In this document: positions 11,101 through 26,500 of the stretch, one piece after another
Layout of the letters: every line of letters begins with the position of its first letter
Position numbering within the stretch: position 1 is the stretch's first letter
Assembly (NCBI RefSeq): GCF_000524195.1
Contig: NW_020170408.1
Coordinates: 239,196-303,195 of the forward strand
Length of the DNA stretch: 64,000 nucleotides
DNA from: Echinococcus granulosus
Lineage: Eukaryota > Platyhelminthes > Cestoda > Cyclophyllidea > Taeniidae
Direction: 5' to 3'
Program-made: the position numbers and the translations under genes
Notes under the pieces: model-generated
What the model saw: only the letters and a program-made list of their open reading frames with translations
The model's database searches: none
Told to the model about the DNA's origin: nothing

Positions 11101-14100
11101 TCCGTCCTGCTCTTGTTCCCTCCGCCCGTTTCCGTATTGTTGACGTGCTACGCACCGCTGCAGCGCTGGATAACGCTCCTCCCACGGAGGCTCTCGTCTC
11201 CACCATTTGTTCACGTGCTAGCAGCGCACAACTTGAGCTAGAAGTTCATGTGATCGAACGACGCCGGGCGCGACATATCAATGGCGCGGAAGCGGGGGAA
11301 CCCCTGGGGCAGACCGCCTACCCGGTGGTCTACTCTACCTCCTCGTTACCCCTCTTCTTCACTCCTGGTGAGTTGAATAATAAAATCGCTACATTCATTG
11401 ACTTATGCCTCCGCCTAGAGCCCGGATCGACTGCTAGTTCATTCCTACTCACCCCGGGTATCTACGAGCTTCGCTTGGGCATTCAAGCGGCTCCAATCCC
11501 GATACCGGAAGAATGCATAACTCTACCGATCTCACTACCCTCAAGATCAGTTATGGCGCTGGAGGGCGGAACACCAACTGCTGGTAATGGGGACCACCGA
11601 GTGGGATTCCAGGGTTCTTCTTCAATTTTTCCACGATCCCCCAAGGGCGCGGCTTGTGCCGCGCTGGATGAGTACTCTCGATGGCCGCATTTACGATTCC
11701 GTGTGATCTGGCATTCTATCTCCTCCTTCTCCCCCTTTCCTATCTCTATTCCAAGACCGCGTAAGTTTGCAAATCCCAATTCGATCTCTCTTTCTTTTCT
11801 CACTCTTAGCTGCTTTTCATAGACCCGGTGAAGGGCACTCGAAACCCTCTAAAGCGCTTGTTGTCAGAATTGGAGGGGTCTCCTCCGTCGAAGGTTCCGA
11901 AGCTTCAACTCCAGGACGAGGGGGAGACAGTGAAGGCTGAGGAGGAGGAAGAGGAGCCAAACAACTATAGTTCTAATTCTAATTCTTGTAGCTCCACCTC
12001 GACTTCCATTGATGTAATCTACCTCTTCTTTTATGGTGGTGATGAAAAGCGTATTCTGCAGTGGACAAAAACTCGAGATATGATTTGTCCCTGGTGCAAG
12101 CTGGACTGTCGTCGAGGTGGTAAGTTCGCCACTATCCCATATCCTAGGGAAGGTTGACAATTCTGTGCTTTAAAGAGGGAAATCTTGTTTTGACACCTTA
12201 GAAAGGCCATCGTTTACCTTTTTTTCGATTTCTGGTTTATCATGATGCCAGTTAGTGGTTGTTTTTCTCCTGCACAAGAAATCTGATTGCAGAAGGTATT
12301 CCAAGTCAAAATAGTGATTAGTTGTGTCTTATCGTGTTTTTTCGATAGCCAGGTGAAGATACCTTCAAATTGAATGGGTGGAATCCATCTTCGCCATTGT
12401 GCCCGGTTAGTACGGGGATAGAGTCCTTCTCCTGTGGAGATGTCTGTGAGCATATTAGGGAGTTAGAAAGTGATCGTATTGGTTTAAAGATTGCCAAACG
12501 TCAGATACTCATCCCTACCTATACGACACCAACCACGGAGAATGAAGAATCGGTCCGTAAAAGTAATGGTTGTAGGTTGAACCAGAGTCCTGAATCTGAT
12601 CTATGCGAGGGCCTATTCTAATAGTATATGATGGGTGGGCACCTTAGCAACAGAAAAATGTTTCTTATCAACGCCTATTCTCTGACTGAAAGTAATAATC
12701 AGGAAATGTCCTTTTTTTCTGGGAAGTAGACATTGAAAGTTTAGAAATCGAAGCGGATTTTAAATTTGTCTCGTTTATTTGCCTCAGCATGGAGTTCGGA
12801 TCATTGCAAATCGACGGGGAGAAGGCGTATCGGTTTGCGTAGATTTGGAGGCAAGCGGTGGAGTTAGCCCCAATGCCAAAGTCAAAGTGCCAACCACTGC
12901 TAACCAGTCTTCAGTCAAAAAGGTCTCTAATTTAACACCTCATGAGATGACACTGATCACGCGTTCTCTCTCGTCTTTCTTGTAACTCCGGATTTTACAC
13001 CGACTGGGTTACGAACTCGGGTTAGGCTTTCTTGTCTTCCTCCTCTTAAACGGGTCTGCGTAAACAATCATGTAGGGCGGAACGTTCCATTTTACCTCTC
13101 ATTTTTGGACGTCCTTTATGTTGCGGATTATTGTCGGTGTACCTTTGTGTTTACAGATGGGGGGTAGTAGTAAGTTGATCCGATTTACAAGCCTGATCTC
13201 TGACCTCTTCACATCAATGTCTATCGATGGCAGAATTGACTGTCCCTTCAATTCATCCATCTCTGAATTTGTAAATGGACTAGGTGTTCTTGTCTTTGAT
13301 AAACTCCGCATCGTTGATCAATGAAATTCCCTGGAATGTGGAATCTCGGTGAAATAATGTGCCATCCTCCCTGCTCTCCGTCTTCTGTAACTCCATCGCC
13401 TCACACTTTCACCTCTAGTGTTATACATGCGAAATCGTGACTCCACCACTGCAGTCTGCTGTCGCAGCTGTGTGATAGGCGTTCTTCGTCAACTTTAAAT
13501 ACGTACGGTGCGTCATGGATGAGGGTGTCAGTTTGTCACATGGCCTCTTATTGCTGCGCCACATGGCCTCGAAGACCCTAACAACTGGATTTTATTGTGC
13601 TCAACGCAATCGTAATTTGACCTGCAAATCAAATTATCAGAGAGCAACTTATCTTTTTCTTCTTTGAAATGGGACCCAAGTACCCAGAAACATAAAAGCA
13701 AAGTTGTAAGGGAAGGTGTTGATAAATCAAGCTATTGTTAGCTCCCCCCTTAGTATGTACAGTATGCAGAAAAACTGCACTTTGCTGTCAAAAACTGAAG
13801 TTCATGACTTGCCGACGAATTCATCTTCTTTCATGCCGCTATGTTTGGTATATTTAGGGGTGACTCCTCCGTCTGTTGACTAAGGCGTAAGTAGACAGAA
13901 ACATGGAGTCAAGGTGATGGAGGTTATTCTCATTCCCATTCATGGACTCGGAGTTGGAGAGTTGGGGTTTGGATCAACCTCTGGTTTTGGAAAAAAAAAT
14001 TACGTTGCTAGTTAATCTGGTGGAAAGATTACAAGTTCTTGTGTATTTACCCCCAGCGACTTCATAAGCGAGGCATAAGAAGAACAATTTTCACTTCTTC

Positions 14101-16860
14101 TTTCTTCATGCCTTTGACGCTATTTACAAACTGAAAAGTGCTGCTCTTTCTGCCTCTACCAGATAAAGTGTATCCCAGCTGTCTAATGGCCCACCTCCGC
14201 TGTTGCCACCCCCGTTTTCGCTTCTCCGGATCCTGGCAACGCGAGACAAGTCATCTTGTACTTGAAGTGACTCTAGACGAGAGTTACGACGGCTCTAATG
14301 ACTGTGTTCCGCGCACCTATCGCCCCAGCACAGACAGCGCACCGGACAATGGGGTAGACGTTTGTCTGACTGAGACATCGGCTTCACGCAATCCCCACCA
14401 CCTCCCGCTTGTAGGCGGGTGGACGGGCTACTGTGGCGAGGCGGAGAATAATCTTCGGGACGCAAGAAAGGTTGCTACGTCGCGATTTCTCCAGCGGCGG
14501 CGTCGACAACCCCTCAAACGCTTACCGTTTAGTCAGCTCATTTACTGGCGTGGAGTGGAACGCTTTTCAGGCTCCGGTCAAGAGGTAGGATTTTATTGGC
14601 CTGGTAATAGAGGGTCTCAGAGTGCCTATTTTGATGAGAAGTCCCCCCCCCATGCATTCTTGTTTTCCTATTCCATTCTTATTCTGGTGGATTAAACTGA
14701 TTAGGAAAAGGCGAGCGTTGTTAATGCGGGAGAAGGGGGGTGGGCACATAAAGAATGTTTGGTAGATTCCCAAGCGTTGTTTACCCAGTCATTGTTGCAG
14801 CCTTGGTACGTTAACCTCCTCCATGTGTCATAGCTCACTGGGGAGATTGCTTCAATGTCAGCCGCGGCGGCTGCAGCCATGGCAGTAGCGGTGGCAGCGG
14901 CCGGTCCATTGGAGGTGGGTCACAAGCGGGTGTACTTTCACACCACCACCCTGCAGCCCATTGAACCGACAGCTTTCGACGACTGCGACTCCGAGGACGA
15001 GGATGCGCCACAATGGCTGCGCGATCACTACCAGCGCAAGGTGGAGGAGTTCACGGATGTCAATAAAGTACGTTTTCTTGCTCCCTTCTACCATCTGGGT
15101 GAAGAGGGAGTGAAACCATATCCCTCCTACTCTGCCTCCTCTCTCCAAACCTAAACTTTGGGGTTTGAGACGTTGCATTATTTCGTGGGAACGAGACTGC
15201 TTTGATAGTTCCAACTACTTCTGGAGGAAAGGTTTTTTCCCCTGTCCACCTTCTTAATCGCGGTTGCAGGCCGTAGTCCCCCACACACAGCCACGAGGTA
15301 CAGCATTCTGGAGGCGAAGTGGTGCATGCCTTGGCGTTGTAGGGAGTGGAACTTTGAGTGAATTGATCGTTTGCGACTAAACGAGATCAGTGGACAATCG
15401 GAAATGCATCAAGCATTCGCGATTGCGTAGGCGGAAGCGCAGAAGAAACTTTTTTTTGACTACCACTCGTTGCTGATGCATGTGGATGAACCGAGCTGAT
15501 GTAAGTGTAAACGACCTGTTTGGTCGGTGTTGATGGGCCTAAACACCAGCTCCTATGCACTCTTGGACACGCCAATCTCGACTCCGGCTTGACAGGGCGT
15601 TCAGCCACCGCGTCATCCAGCTCCTCCAGATGCTTAATAGCGCGTTTAACGAGAAACTTCCACTTCTTCAGAACCGAGTTTAGCCTGTTTTGTGGAATAG
15701 ACAAGCTCCAATTGCATCCGTCAGATTTTGCCCAACATTTGGTGATGTGGGGGTGCGTTAAAACTAGCGCAGAGCAGGCTGTCTCCCATCAACGCTTTAT
15801 TAATGGCATGCAGTTGATAAGACCTCTCAGGTAGCAAGTTATACCGAAGGTCAAACATAGGTCTTGTCCAATTTTCACCACTTGTTTACCTTTTTACAAG
15901 TCTCCCATCTGAGTCATCCTCCACACTCCCCAATGACAATGCAGAAGTCTAAATCTCACCGTTTCACGCCTCGGCCACCGTCATACAGGCTAGGGCTTCT
16001 ATACAAATGAATTTTTCTTCCTCCGACCCGGAAGCTAACGCCGTTTTTTGCCTACTTTGCTTGGAGCTTGGAAATCCAGCCATCTGAATTAGGTCAACTA
16101 GTCGATCCATTTTTGAAGCATCGGAGAAAACGACCGCCTCATTGCAACTAATGCACTCTTCCAAGCTATTCTCGAAGACGGAATGCAGAGCAGACGGAAA
16201 TCGGATTGCAACACTCGGTTGTGAGCGCCGACGGATTCATGAGACAAGTTCAATCAATCCGTCAACCAACCAACCAGTCAATCAGAATAGATCGGCACCA
16301 GTCAGATTGCTTTATAGACAGCAACTGAGCGATTGAGATGGCTTTAGGAAGCTCTGTCACTGATATTTCAGATTTACTTCTTTGCATTTTAACCCCTCCA
16401 GGATGTGTGTAGTCGATTCTACAGAAACTCAGGCCTTCATTTCTTATCAGTGATGGCGTGAGACCGGGTTCAGATGACTGAATTGATGGTAAGCAGGGTG
16501 GACGAATGGACAAGTAGTTGAGTTTGATGAACGGGTTCCGGGTGGTTAAATGTACGCCTTTCATTTATTCCCCCCTTCCCACGCATCTTCTCTTCTTCCC
16601 AGGGGGAGAAGGAGTTTATGCAAATCTGGAACGCCTTCCTCCTCTCCATTCGACCCTCCGAGACCGTTGTCAGTGATAGTCAAATGGGCCACCTCCTCCT
16701 TGCTTTCGTCCAACGCTATAGCGACCGCCTACATCGTCGTCGCCTTCGCAACAACTTCATCCTTCACCTTGCCAATCTCTACGACTATGGCCTTGTGGCG
16801 CCCAGTCTCATGCGCAAAGTTACTTGCGCTTTTGATGATTTGAAACCCTCCTCCCGTTAG
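8127..16860 (+). CDS. SUZ12: Polycomb repressive complex 2 subunit SUZ12, 9 exons
   Basis: SUZ12 is the scaffold of PRC2, the nuclear complex that methylates histone H3 Lys27. The exons are 8127-8264, 8329-8716, 8794-9008, 10293-10382, 10923-11760, 11823-12119, 14163-14584, 14834-15067 and 16603-16860. All phases match and give 959 residues, against about 740 in human. Conserved blocks run in order: YEEFVRTFAVPTHLYRYL (human YELFLQAFEKPTQIYRFL); NDSFSFIKSSVNLFSRV; LTPGIYELRL; PHLRFRVIW; the zinc finger ICPWCKLDCRRG joined across intron 6 to CLMAHLRCCHPRFRF (Cys645, Cys648, His666, His671); the motif LDESYDGSNDCVP; and the C-terminal VEFS box, from HKRVYFHTTTLQP and EEFTDVNK to GEKEFMQIWNAFL and NNFILHLANLYDYGLV. 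The extra length lies in low-complexity linkers, including a poly-acidic/Ser run and a poly-Ala run before the VEFS box. Exon 4 (ending KLLVKVFTWHLEK) is the least certain; it is supported by phase and by similarity to LLVKV. Confidence 0.93.
9009..10922 (+). other. SUZ12 introns 3 and 4
   Basis: This stretch of about 1.9 kb between SUZ12 exons 3 and 5 contains only the small exon 10293-10382. Short ORFs on both strands look like chance reading frames, and I recognise nothing else. Confidence 0.5.
12120..14162 (+). other. SUZ12 intron 6 with unexplained open reading frames
   Basis: This 2.0-kb intron splits the zinc-finger codons (donor gtaagt at 12120, acceptor accag at 14162). On the + strand it holds three consecutive open stretches with protein-like composition: 12373-12621 (begins NGWNPSSPLCPV and contains AKRQILIPTYTTP), 12782-12985 (contains VCVDLEASGGVSPNAKVKV) and 13157-13324 (ATG directly after the acceptor gtttacag). 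They are separated by stops and I recognise no family. They could be a nested gene, alternative exons or an old pseudogene. Confidence 0.4.
15068..16602 (+). other. SUZ12 intron 8 carrying an inverted copy of a short coding-like segment
   Basis: This 1.5-kb intron separates the two halves of the VEFS box. On the - strand at 16128-16094 it reads FSDASKMDRLV, a diverged copy of the segment at 17692-17726 on the + strand. The rest shows no recognised feature. Confidence 0.5.
16094..16128 (-). repeat. Coding-like duplicated segment, - strand copy (SDASKMDRLV)
   Basis: This is the inverted partner of 17692-17726. In this frame an ORF runs from 16164 down to 15964 without a recognised domain. It lies inside SUZ12 intron 8, so it may be a decayed copy. 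Confidence 0.6.
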
Positions 16861-17709
16861 GTCCACCTTCTCTGTGCTTGTGAATTGAGTGTCTGTGTGT
16901 CTTCTCGACCTCTTTCCGTCCTAGTCCCCCATTTTGTACTCCCCTTTCTCCGGTTCTAGTACTCTTTCTACTTACTTGATGTGCGTAGACCAAGGACAAC
17001 TGATTGAATGACGTGTAATGTTGACGGAGAGAGAGAGAGACGCTTATGCATGACCCGTGTGTCTTTTCTGTGTGGATTAGCGCATTTACTAGGCCAATGC
17101 ACATTATGTATATTTTTTTTGATAATACATGCATAATGGATTAAGACGGCGGTTGGTTTTTCTGCATTTTGGTCTGTTTTTTGTTTCTTTTTTCTTTGTT
17201 TTGTTTTACTTTTTCGCCCTCTCGACGAAGGAAGGTTTGTTTTCGAGGCGTTGTGTGCTCTACTCAGATCTCCTCTCGGATAACCATGTTTTGCAGACGG
17301 CTGGTGGTAGTCGGGTCGATGTTGATGCACTAGAAGGAGAGGATAAAAGAAGTGGAGAAATGCAATTTGTCTACAAGGCAAAAGGGGAAAAGTAGACTGA
17401 ATGGACGAGCCCTCCTGACTGCTTAATTGGTAGCTGTGGAGTGGTCTGACGCGTGCCCACGTGTTCTGATTGGACGGTTGACGGGCTGGTTGATCGTTGG
17501 CGCTTACGATGGATGATCCCTTTTTCCAACAAGATCGGCTCTCGATTTCCGAGCCCCATCTGTGCTTCCTCGTCTGACGCCTCTTCTGCTTGCCCTAAAT
17601 CGCGCCTTTGGGAGTAACCTGGGGCAGGACACTGGGTGCAGTGAGGTGAGATGTCCCCACGGTCTTACTTGTCAACAAAATTTTGGTCACCTTCCCCGAT
17701 GCCTCGAAA
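16861..17709. other. Region downstream of SUZ12
   Basis: This is the probable SUZ12 3' UTR followed by intergenic sequence. It holds a short (GA)n run at about 17026-17040, a T/GT-rich stretch near 17160-17215 and one CCAATCAG octamer (reverse strand, 17466-17473). I see no further coding exon. Confidence 0.4.
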
Positions 17710-17726
17710 ATGGATCGTTTGGTTGA
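17692..17726 (+). repeat. Coding-like duplicated segment, + strand copy (DASKMDRLV)
   Basis: The 35-nt core is about 83% identical to the reverse complement of 16094-16128 (six mismatches counted). Most differences are silent in the frame DASKMDRLV, and weaker protein similarity continues for about 20 residues downstream. This copy overlaps the start of the putative exon at 17710. Confidence 0.6.
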
Positions 17727-17946
17727 AAGGCACCTGATTTGGAAGGCTGAGTTTGCAAAATATCAACACAGTAGTCAAGCTTCGTCACCGTCACCTAAAC
17801 ACCCTAAAGTTCAAGCCTCTTCCTCGCTATCCGTAGCGGGAGTAATAGACAAGGTCTCCCCCGTTGTCTTGAGACGGATGGCCTTGCAACCTACAAGACA
17901 GGGAGACTCCATAGCCGAACTATCTAATGATGGTCTGCCTAATGGT
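17710..17946 (+). CDS. Putative first exon of an unidentified gene
   Basis: An ATG at 17710 opens 79 codons that end at a consensus donor (gtaagt at 17947, phase 0). The product begins MDRLVERHLIWKAEF, becomes Ser/Pro-rich (SSPSPKHPKVQ) and ends near NDGLPNG. The reading continues in frame for only four more codons. I found no partner exon with matching phase and recognise no family. It could be an upstream alternative exon of the kinase gene to its right, a separate small gene or a pseudogene fragment. Its segment DASKMDRLV recurs in inverted orientation at 16128-16094. Confidence 0.3.
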
Positions 17947-20275
17947 GTAAGTCAGTAACACCATCGACAATAATTAGTTGATTTTATTTTTCCCGTCTTC
18001 TCATCCTTTAGCAGCCAAAAATAAAGTTGGGCTTCCTCAGCACCACTTAAAGTTAATCCCTATCATCCTCCATTAGCCTCACCACCTCGAAAATACGCTG
18101 CTAACTGTTTGTAAGTTTGGGGTACTTCCAGATCTGTGGCGGGGGAATTTGGTCTTTTGAAAAGGGGTAAGAGTAGCCCTCCATGAACGAGACAACATGA
18201 GATCTCTCGCTACAACTAAGCCACTAAGGTGAATACAGAAGAACAATGACGACAGAAAGAAGGCGTCAACCCTTAGCTGCTTAAGGTCAAGGGTGACTTG
18301 AATCATCAGGGCCACTGATGACTCCGTGAGATTTGTCTGAGACACTTAAAATCATGTTGAGTGCTCTGCATTTCAGTGAGGTCGATGTGGTGGAAGTGCC
18401 ACTCAACTTTCCATTCTTCTGTCAAAAAAGGGTAAATTGATAACAATCCGTCCAAATGATCCGACTGGAGAGCTTTTCGTTTCAGCGCTAGCTGATGTGG
18501 CCACTTGCATCTCATTCGACGGCGATTACAGCATTTAATTCTGTCGCAGAACTCATTCCCAAGGTTAAGGCGGCAGGTTAACTACCGGAATTAGTTTTCT
18601 ACTGAAGGTGGCGCCAAGTATCTTCAGGCTTCCAAAAGACTATCATAGAATTTGATCTATCAGTGAAGTGGGTTATAATTATTTCTCTGGTTATTCACGA
18701 TAACGGACGGGACGAATTTCGGCTTTAGGATGTGAACTTTAACCTCGCTCTGTGTGTCAGTGTCACCATCATACACCACAAGTGATTTGAGGCGTCGCCG
18801 TCTGGGCAGGGGCTTAACTCTCACCGCCAATGTGATGAAAACGTGGTAGAATGCAACAACACCGAAGTTGTGACAACTACTACCGATGTTTTATTTTCGC
18901 GATAAAAAATGATGGCAAACACATTTCATTTTTCAGGTTTCGGTGTATCTACCAGAGAATCAATTATTTCCTGGACAAGAGCACAGACCTCTTTCTCAAG
19001 CAGTCGGGAGGATTTCTCTCCCTTAGAGGCAAATGACCCGTAAGACTGATAGAAGGAGAACCTTTACTAGGAAGGGAGAAAATCGCTACCGGTCTCCTTT
19101 CATGACTTACTACAAGACCTCCGAGAAGAGTTAATTGGAGGGGAGATTTGTTTTACCCGTGGGCAAGCCCCTATTCACCGATTGGCTGTGACGCAATACG
19201 TCCTAGAGAATCTCAAGCGTGTCCAAGACAGCAACTTGGAGATATCACAGTTAATGCTGTTTATTTATTTCGGACTGAAAAGGAAATTTGAGAATGATGC
19301 AAATTAAAGTCTATTTAAAACCACTAATTCGTTGATTGGTTGAACCTAATTATCCGTACCAACCAATCACAAAATGACTTCAAGGTAGGAACCATGCCTC
19401 TGACAGATGAAGGGTTTAAAAAAAGTCGGGGCAGGGAAAGTGTTTCACATGGAAGTTACCCAAGATTACAGGTTGGATAGTTATGTCGGTGTCTATTTGA
19501 CTGGTCGAACCCCTCTGCCTCCACTAATCAGAAGGCGAAGTTGAGACTGGGGGGGGGGGTGGGAAACGCCCCTAACCCAATCCACTTTCCCGCTCTCTTC
19601 TTAGGCAAGTGTTTCCACAATTTAGGCGAAAGTTGTCTCAATAAGTGAACCGAACGTGGAGCATCTACCAACCTTGAGCGCCACGACATCAACACGTCTC
19701 CCTCCCAAAGGATAATTTACAGAGGTGATGTAAATCGCTATTACTGACATCGGGATCAGAAGACTAGCAACCCTGATTCGTGAGGGTTGTGCTTTTCAAG
19801 ACAGGAGTTGCCAAGTAGATCACTAAGGAAGTGGAATGTATGTTAATTTGACATTTCTTAGTCTTCCAGTTTAAATGACCTCTATCCTGCTGTATTTTAA
19901 CCGTTGCAAAGAATTCAAAAATCGGTCGACTCCTCGGGATCAAAACCATTATCCCACGCCTATTTTATTGTTTTAAGTCTCTGTCGCACAAGCTGATGCA
20001 AGCGGTTAGCGTAAATTGGTAAGGATTACATGTGATATTTGTGATGCTAGGGTCAGGTAAGAAAATCAAGGTCTTCCGCGCATAAGATGCTAACAAGAGC
20101 TGTTTTGATGAGCAGGTAGAGCTTTAACCTCGAATTTGATCACGTGTCGTCTGACCTAATGTGCGGCCTTCCACTGAAACTGTTGACGATGCCTTCTGAT
20201 TGGAAGATTGATGCTGTGACGACCAACAAGGTGGCGGAGGGCTGTGCAGCCTCTCGTGATTGGCTAGTTCAAGCC
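17947..20275. other. Intergenic region before the LRP2BP-like gene
   Basis: About 2.3 kb without recognised genes. It contains an AATAAA near 18021 on the + strand, an ATTGG...CCAAT pair at 19335-19367 and a poly-G run near 19549-19558. The short ORFs have no supporting features. Confidence 0.45.
19964..19969 (-). terminator. Candidate polyadenylation signal for the LRP2BP-like gene
   Basis: AATAAA on the - strand (tttatt on the + strand), about 310 bp beyond the stop codon at 20276. The position is sensible for a 3' UTR; transcript data are lacking. Confidence 0.35.
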
Positions 20276-22732
<2,457 letters not shown>

Positions 22733-23594
22733 CTCTCGGAGATTAGATCCTTATTGGAGTAATAATGCGAATATGCTATCAAGACAGTAAAAATTCTGCT
22801 TCAAGATATGTTGCGAATTCACAACATTCAGCAGACCAATCAGCCAAGAGACATGTACAATTTGATGCATTCAAAATAAACTATTATTTGGTTTCCATTA
22901 CACTACTTAAACTAAATGCAATAAAAGGAAAGAAGTGTGCAAAAAGTCTTCATATAACAAAATCGCATCAGTGTGGGGAACATTGACAGTTAGGAATTTG
23001 AGGTGCATATACTCATTTAATATTTACTCGACGATTGGGAATTTTGTCCGGAATTCAGCAAATTGGATTTTCTTCAGCATAAAAATAGTAAAAAAGGTAA
23101 CTTTATGCAGACAGTTTGGAGTATAGATATAGAATGACAACAATTTAAGGAAATCCCGTTCCTAAATAAGCATGTAAAGGATACAGATGTAATTAATCAA
23201 AACAAATGCAGAATTTCACACAAACTAGCACAGCTCTGTAGCCAAACTAGCAAAACCCAGATTTGCAAAGGCCTAAACAAGTTCGGTTTATAAGAAAGAA
23301 TGAACTGTACCTAAGAAAATAATTTGGTAGGTTTTAAATGGCTTCTCAAAATAAACTTTACTAAAACAATTTTTTAAGAATGACAAACTAAACAGATTGT
23401 TGTAAGGTCAAGCGGAAATGTTTTTTTAGTCAAAACCTCTTATTTGTTTGTAAAACTTAACAGAATTTATCACCGTCGAGTCTGCACATTTTGAATGCGG
23501 GGGGCATTTGGCGGATAGGCGGAGCTGCAATATTATCTCTAGATTTCAACAACAAAATCCCAAAACGTTTTCTAAAAAAAGGAGAAATCATAAG
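22733..23594. other. Divergent intergenic region between LRP2BP and DYRK
   Basis: About 860 bp, AT-rich, between two head-to-head genes, so it probably holds both promoters. One CCAATCAG is seen at 22836-22843. The frame of DYRK exon 1 stays open upstream to about 23508, so part of this could be coding if an earlier start is used. Confidence 0.45.
22836..22843 (-). promoter_or_regulatory. CCAAT box upstream of the LRP2BP-like gene
   Basis: CCAATCAG lies about 105 bp upstream of the LRP2BP ATG, in inverted orientation relative to that gene. It matches the NF-Y preference, and a promoter role is inferred from position. Confidence 0.35.
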
Positions 23595-26500
23595 ATGGTG
23601 AATAAGCCTGTTCAAGAAACTGCCGACGAATCTCAACGAAGGAAAATATTTTCCATTTCAAAAAATAGCAGCAAATTGGACGGGACTGCAAAGTCCAATC
23701 GTCTGTTAGCTGGCGGAGATAAGGATGAGCCACCAAAACGCCAAGTCGTAAGTGTGCTTCTTTGTTTTTATACTCTGTTGGTGTTTTTTGTATGTTTTTC
23801 CTCTGAGACAAATCTAAATTAATTTTTTTCATTCTTACCAATGTTTTGCTCACCTACTTCAAGCCTTGATGATTGACCAAATTTGCGTTATATAATTCTC
23901 TAGGCTGTCTTTTCGTTTTAAATTCTTCTGGTATCTAAATTTTCCCGCGCTGGATTTGCTTGCTATACCTAGTTGTTCACGAAATCTATGTTATAATACT
24001 AAGACTTGTAATTTATTTCAAAATCGAAAAATATTCTGAATACTTGCATTAGCGCTTCAACTAATTTCACCTTGTTTTTTATGCATGAGTATCGCAATTG
24101 GATACGACTTATTTGAGGATCACTTTAATCAAACGTTAAATAATTTTCCTAGGCTAAGAAACAAAGGCTAATTGATCCGCAAGAACAATTCTTTTTGCTT
24201 TGCTTTTGGTTTTGCATAAGTTAATGCATTAAATTTTCACACTATTTTCACACGTTAGGCACTTTCTCATTCTGCCGCCGACACTGACACAAATGTAGGT
24301 ACGCAAATTCACCATCACTTTTTTCTAAGATTATTTGTTCGTAAATAGGTAACACCTTAAATTTATTCGCAACAAATAAGTGCCTATTTTAATGGAATAA
24401 CCAGATGAACTTTTGGCTTAGGGCGAAAGGGATTGACAACTGTAAAAAAATGCTTTATTCTACCACTTCGGTGCTGAAGATTCCTATGGTATTCTCACTC
24501 CTTTAAATTAGGTCATGACAGTCATATCAGTGACGTCGCATTGGCCATAACCTCTGGGTGCCTTTGCTCATAGACGTCTAGTTGGGTGCGAACACCCATT
24601 TACCCAGTCATGCAGCAAGGCAGGCATGCATGCAGTCACTTTGCATCAGGCCCTATGCACGCACACGCACACATACGCATTTAGCACTCACACACGCAAG
24701 CACTACTAAAGACACAATGAAGTGCGCCACTTATTTACATATACCTATTGATTAGGCTTGAGAGGTAGCACCGACCTCTCTCCTCAGATTAGTGGAATAC
24801 ACCTTCTCCTCCTCTTCCAATGTTTTACCACCTCTACTCCAGTTGTCAAGGTTTGACAGCGCTAATGAGCGGATTAATTGATGAATTAATGCAATAAAAA
24901 GTGCCCCAACTTAAGCTGTGAAATGTGGTCTGCCTAATGTGTGTGGGTATGTGCCTGCGTGTCCAAGGCCTCACACACACGCACACACATTTGCACATGA
25001 TTTTCATCTGACTAGTTCTATCGACACCGAGGTGATTTGTTGCGTCTATGTAAATTAGGTCTCGCTTTGTACGTGTGACATGAATCTTGATGAATTTATC
25101 ATATGCCTCAACATGATTGGTGAGGAGGGTTGATGTGGCGTTTTTATTGGCCAACTACTAACCAATAGGAATGCAGGTCAATGGGGGTTGTGCCTCTTGT
25201 CGGTTTTATCTAACAACTGACGTTATGGAACACACTGTGTAAAAAACGGTGAAATTCTCCTACTTTCACGACAAATGATTGACAGTTTATTGTCATTTGA
25301 AATACCGTATATTTGCATGTGTGTGTGTGTGTCTGTATGCGTTCCTCATGCCTTCATTCACTAAACAGTTACATCAGGCAGACGCACCCTCTGTCGAATA
25401 CACAAAATTTGCCTGACAATCAGTAGTGCGGAACCACTGTGACGCATCAAATGTTAAGGTGCCACCACTGATTAAAAACTCCAACTCTAATGCAAAGATG
25501 AGGGCTACCTCTGTCTGCCTTTTCATCCACTGGGAGATTTATGCGCTTTGTCGGCAGAAATGTGAGAAAACAGGCAGGGGCAGTTTGTGAAGAGAGTGTG
25601 TCGCTACTAACGTCAAATGCATTTGAGAACTCATGACGGCCTTGTGCTCAAAGGGTTTCTTCATGGGTCAGTAGCAATTACTAGCTGTTGAGGCACCTAT
25701 TTAGGCGCCTTAATTAATATTATTTAAGTCTCTCTACCCCACTTACTCTTGAGTTGGTATTCACACCTGTGTGCAGTTGGAAAGCCAGTTGGTTGATTGT
25801 TTGGTGGGTAAGCTGGTTAGTTGTTTAGTGGCCTTGTTGTCTCAGCCTCTTTGAATATACCTTAACTTAGTGGAAAACGAGGAGTCTTCAGTCCTTGAAA
25901 GCAATCACCACCATCTGGCGACTTTGAATCCGGTCTGGATGGCTAAACTTTTGCCGATAAAATTTTCAAGAAGCTAAGATTCCTTGTTGATGAGGGCTCT
26001 CTCCGCCATTACAGTTTTAAAATAAGAAAAAACTCAAATAGGCTTTCATTTTATTGTCAATCATCATTCCAAATTACTTAGTACCCAATTAACTGTAAAT
26101 CTCTCCAATAAAAGAACAATCTTCTGTTTTTGTTCGCAGTTTTTTCTCCTTACTTTATCAAAAACTTTTTGAAATTCAATTTAGGCTCAAAATTTTGCTT
26201 TTGAGGAGGCACAACTTTACTCTGCCAACATTCGACCAAATTTAAGCACACTTTGGTGTTATGTACATTTAAATGGATTAAACTTTGGCCCTAAAAATCA
26301 TGTTTTTTGTAATCCATAGTTATGAAACCAAAAAAAAAATCCAACTCGGTCGACTGTATGCATCAAGCATTCGCTAGTGTTTAGCTTATACAATCCTGAT
26401 TCCTTTTTTTCTTACCTTTTCTTTCGGCATTTTAGCTTTCAAAAGTGGAAAACAAGGTGAAAACTAGTTGCCTTTCGCTTCTAGTTTGTCTACCAGTTAA

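Noticed and set aside
11483..11803. - strand ORF opposite SUZ12 exon 5
   Set aside because: It is a shadow of the SUZ12 exon on the other strand.
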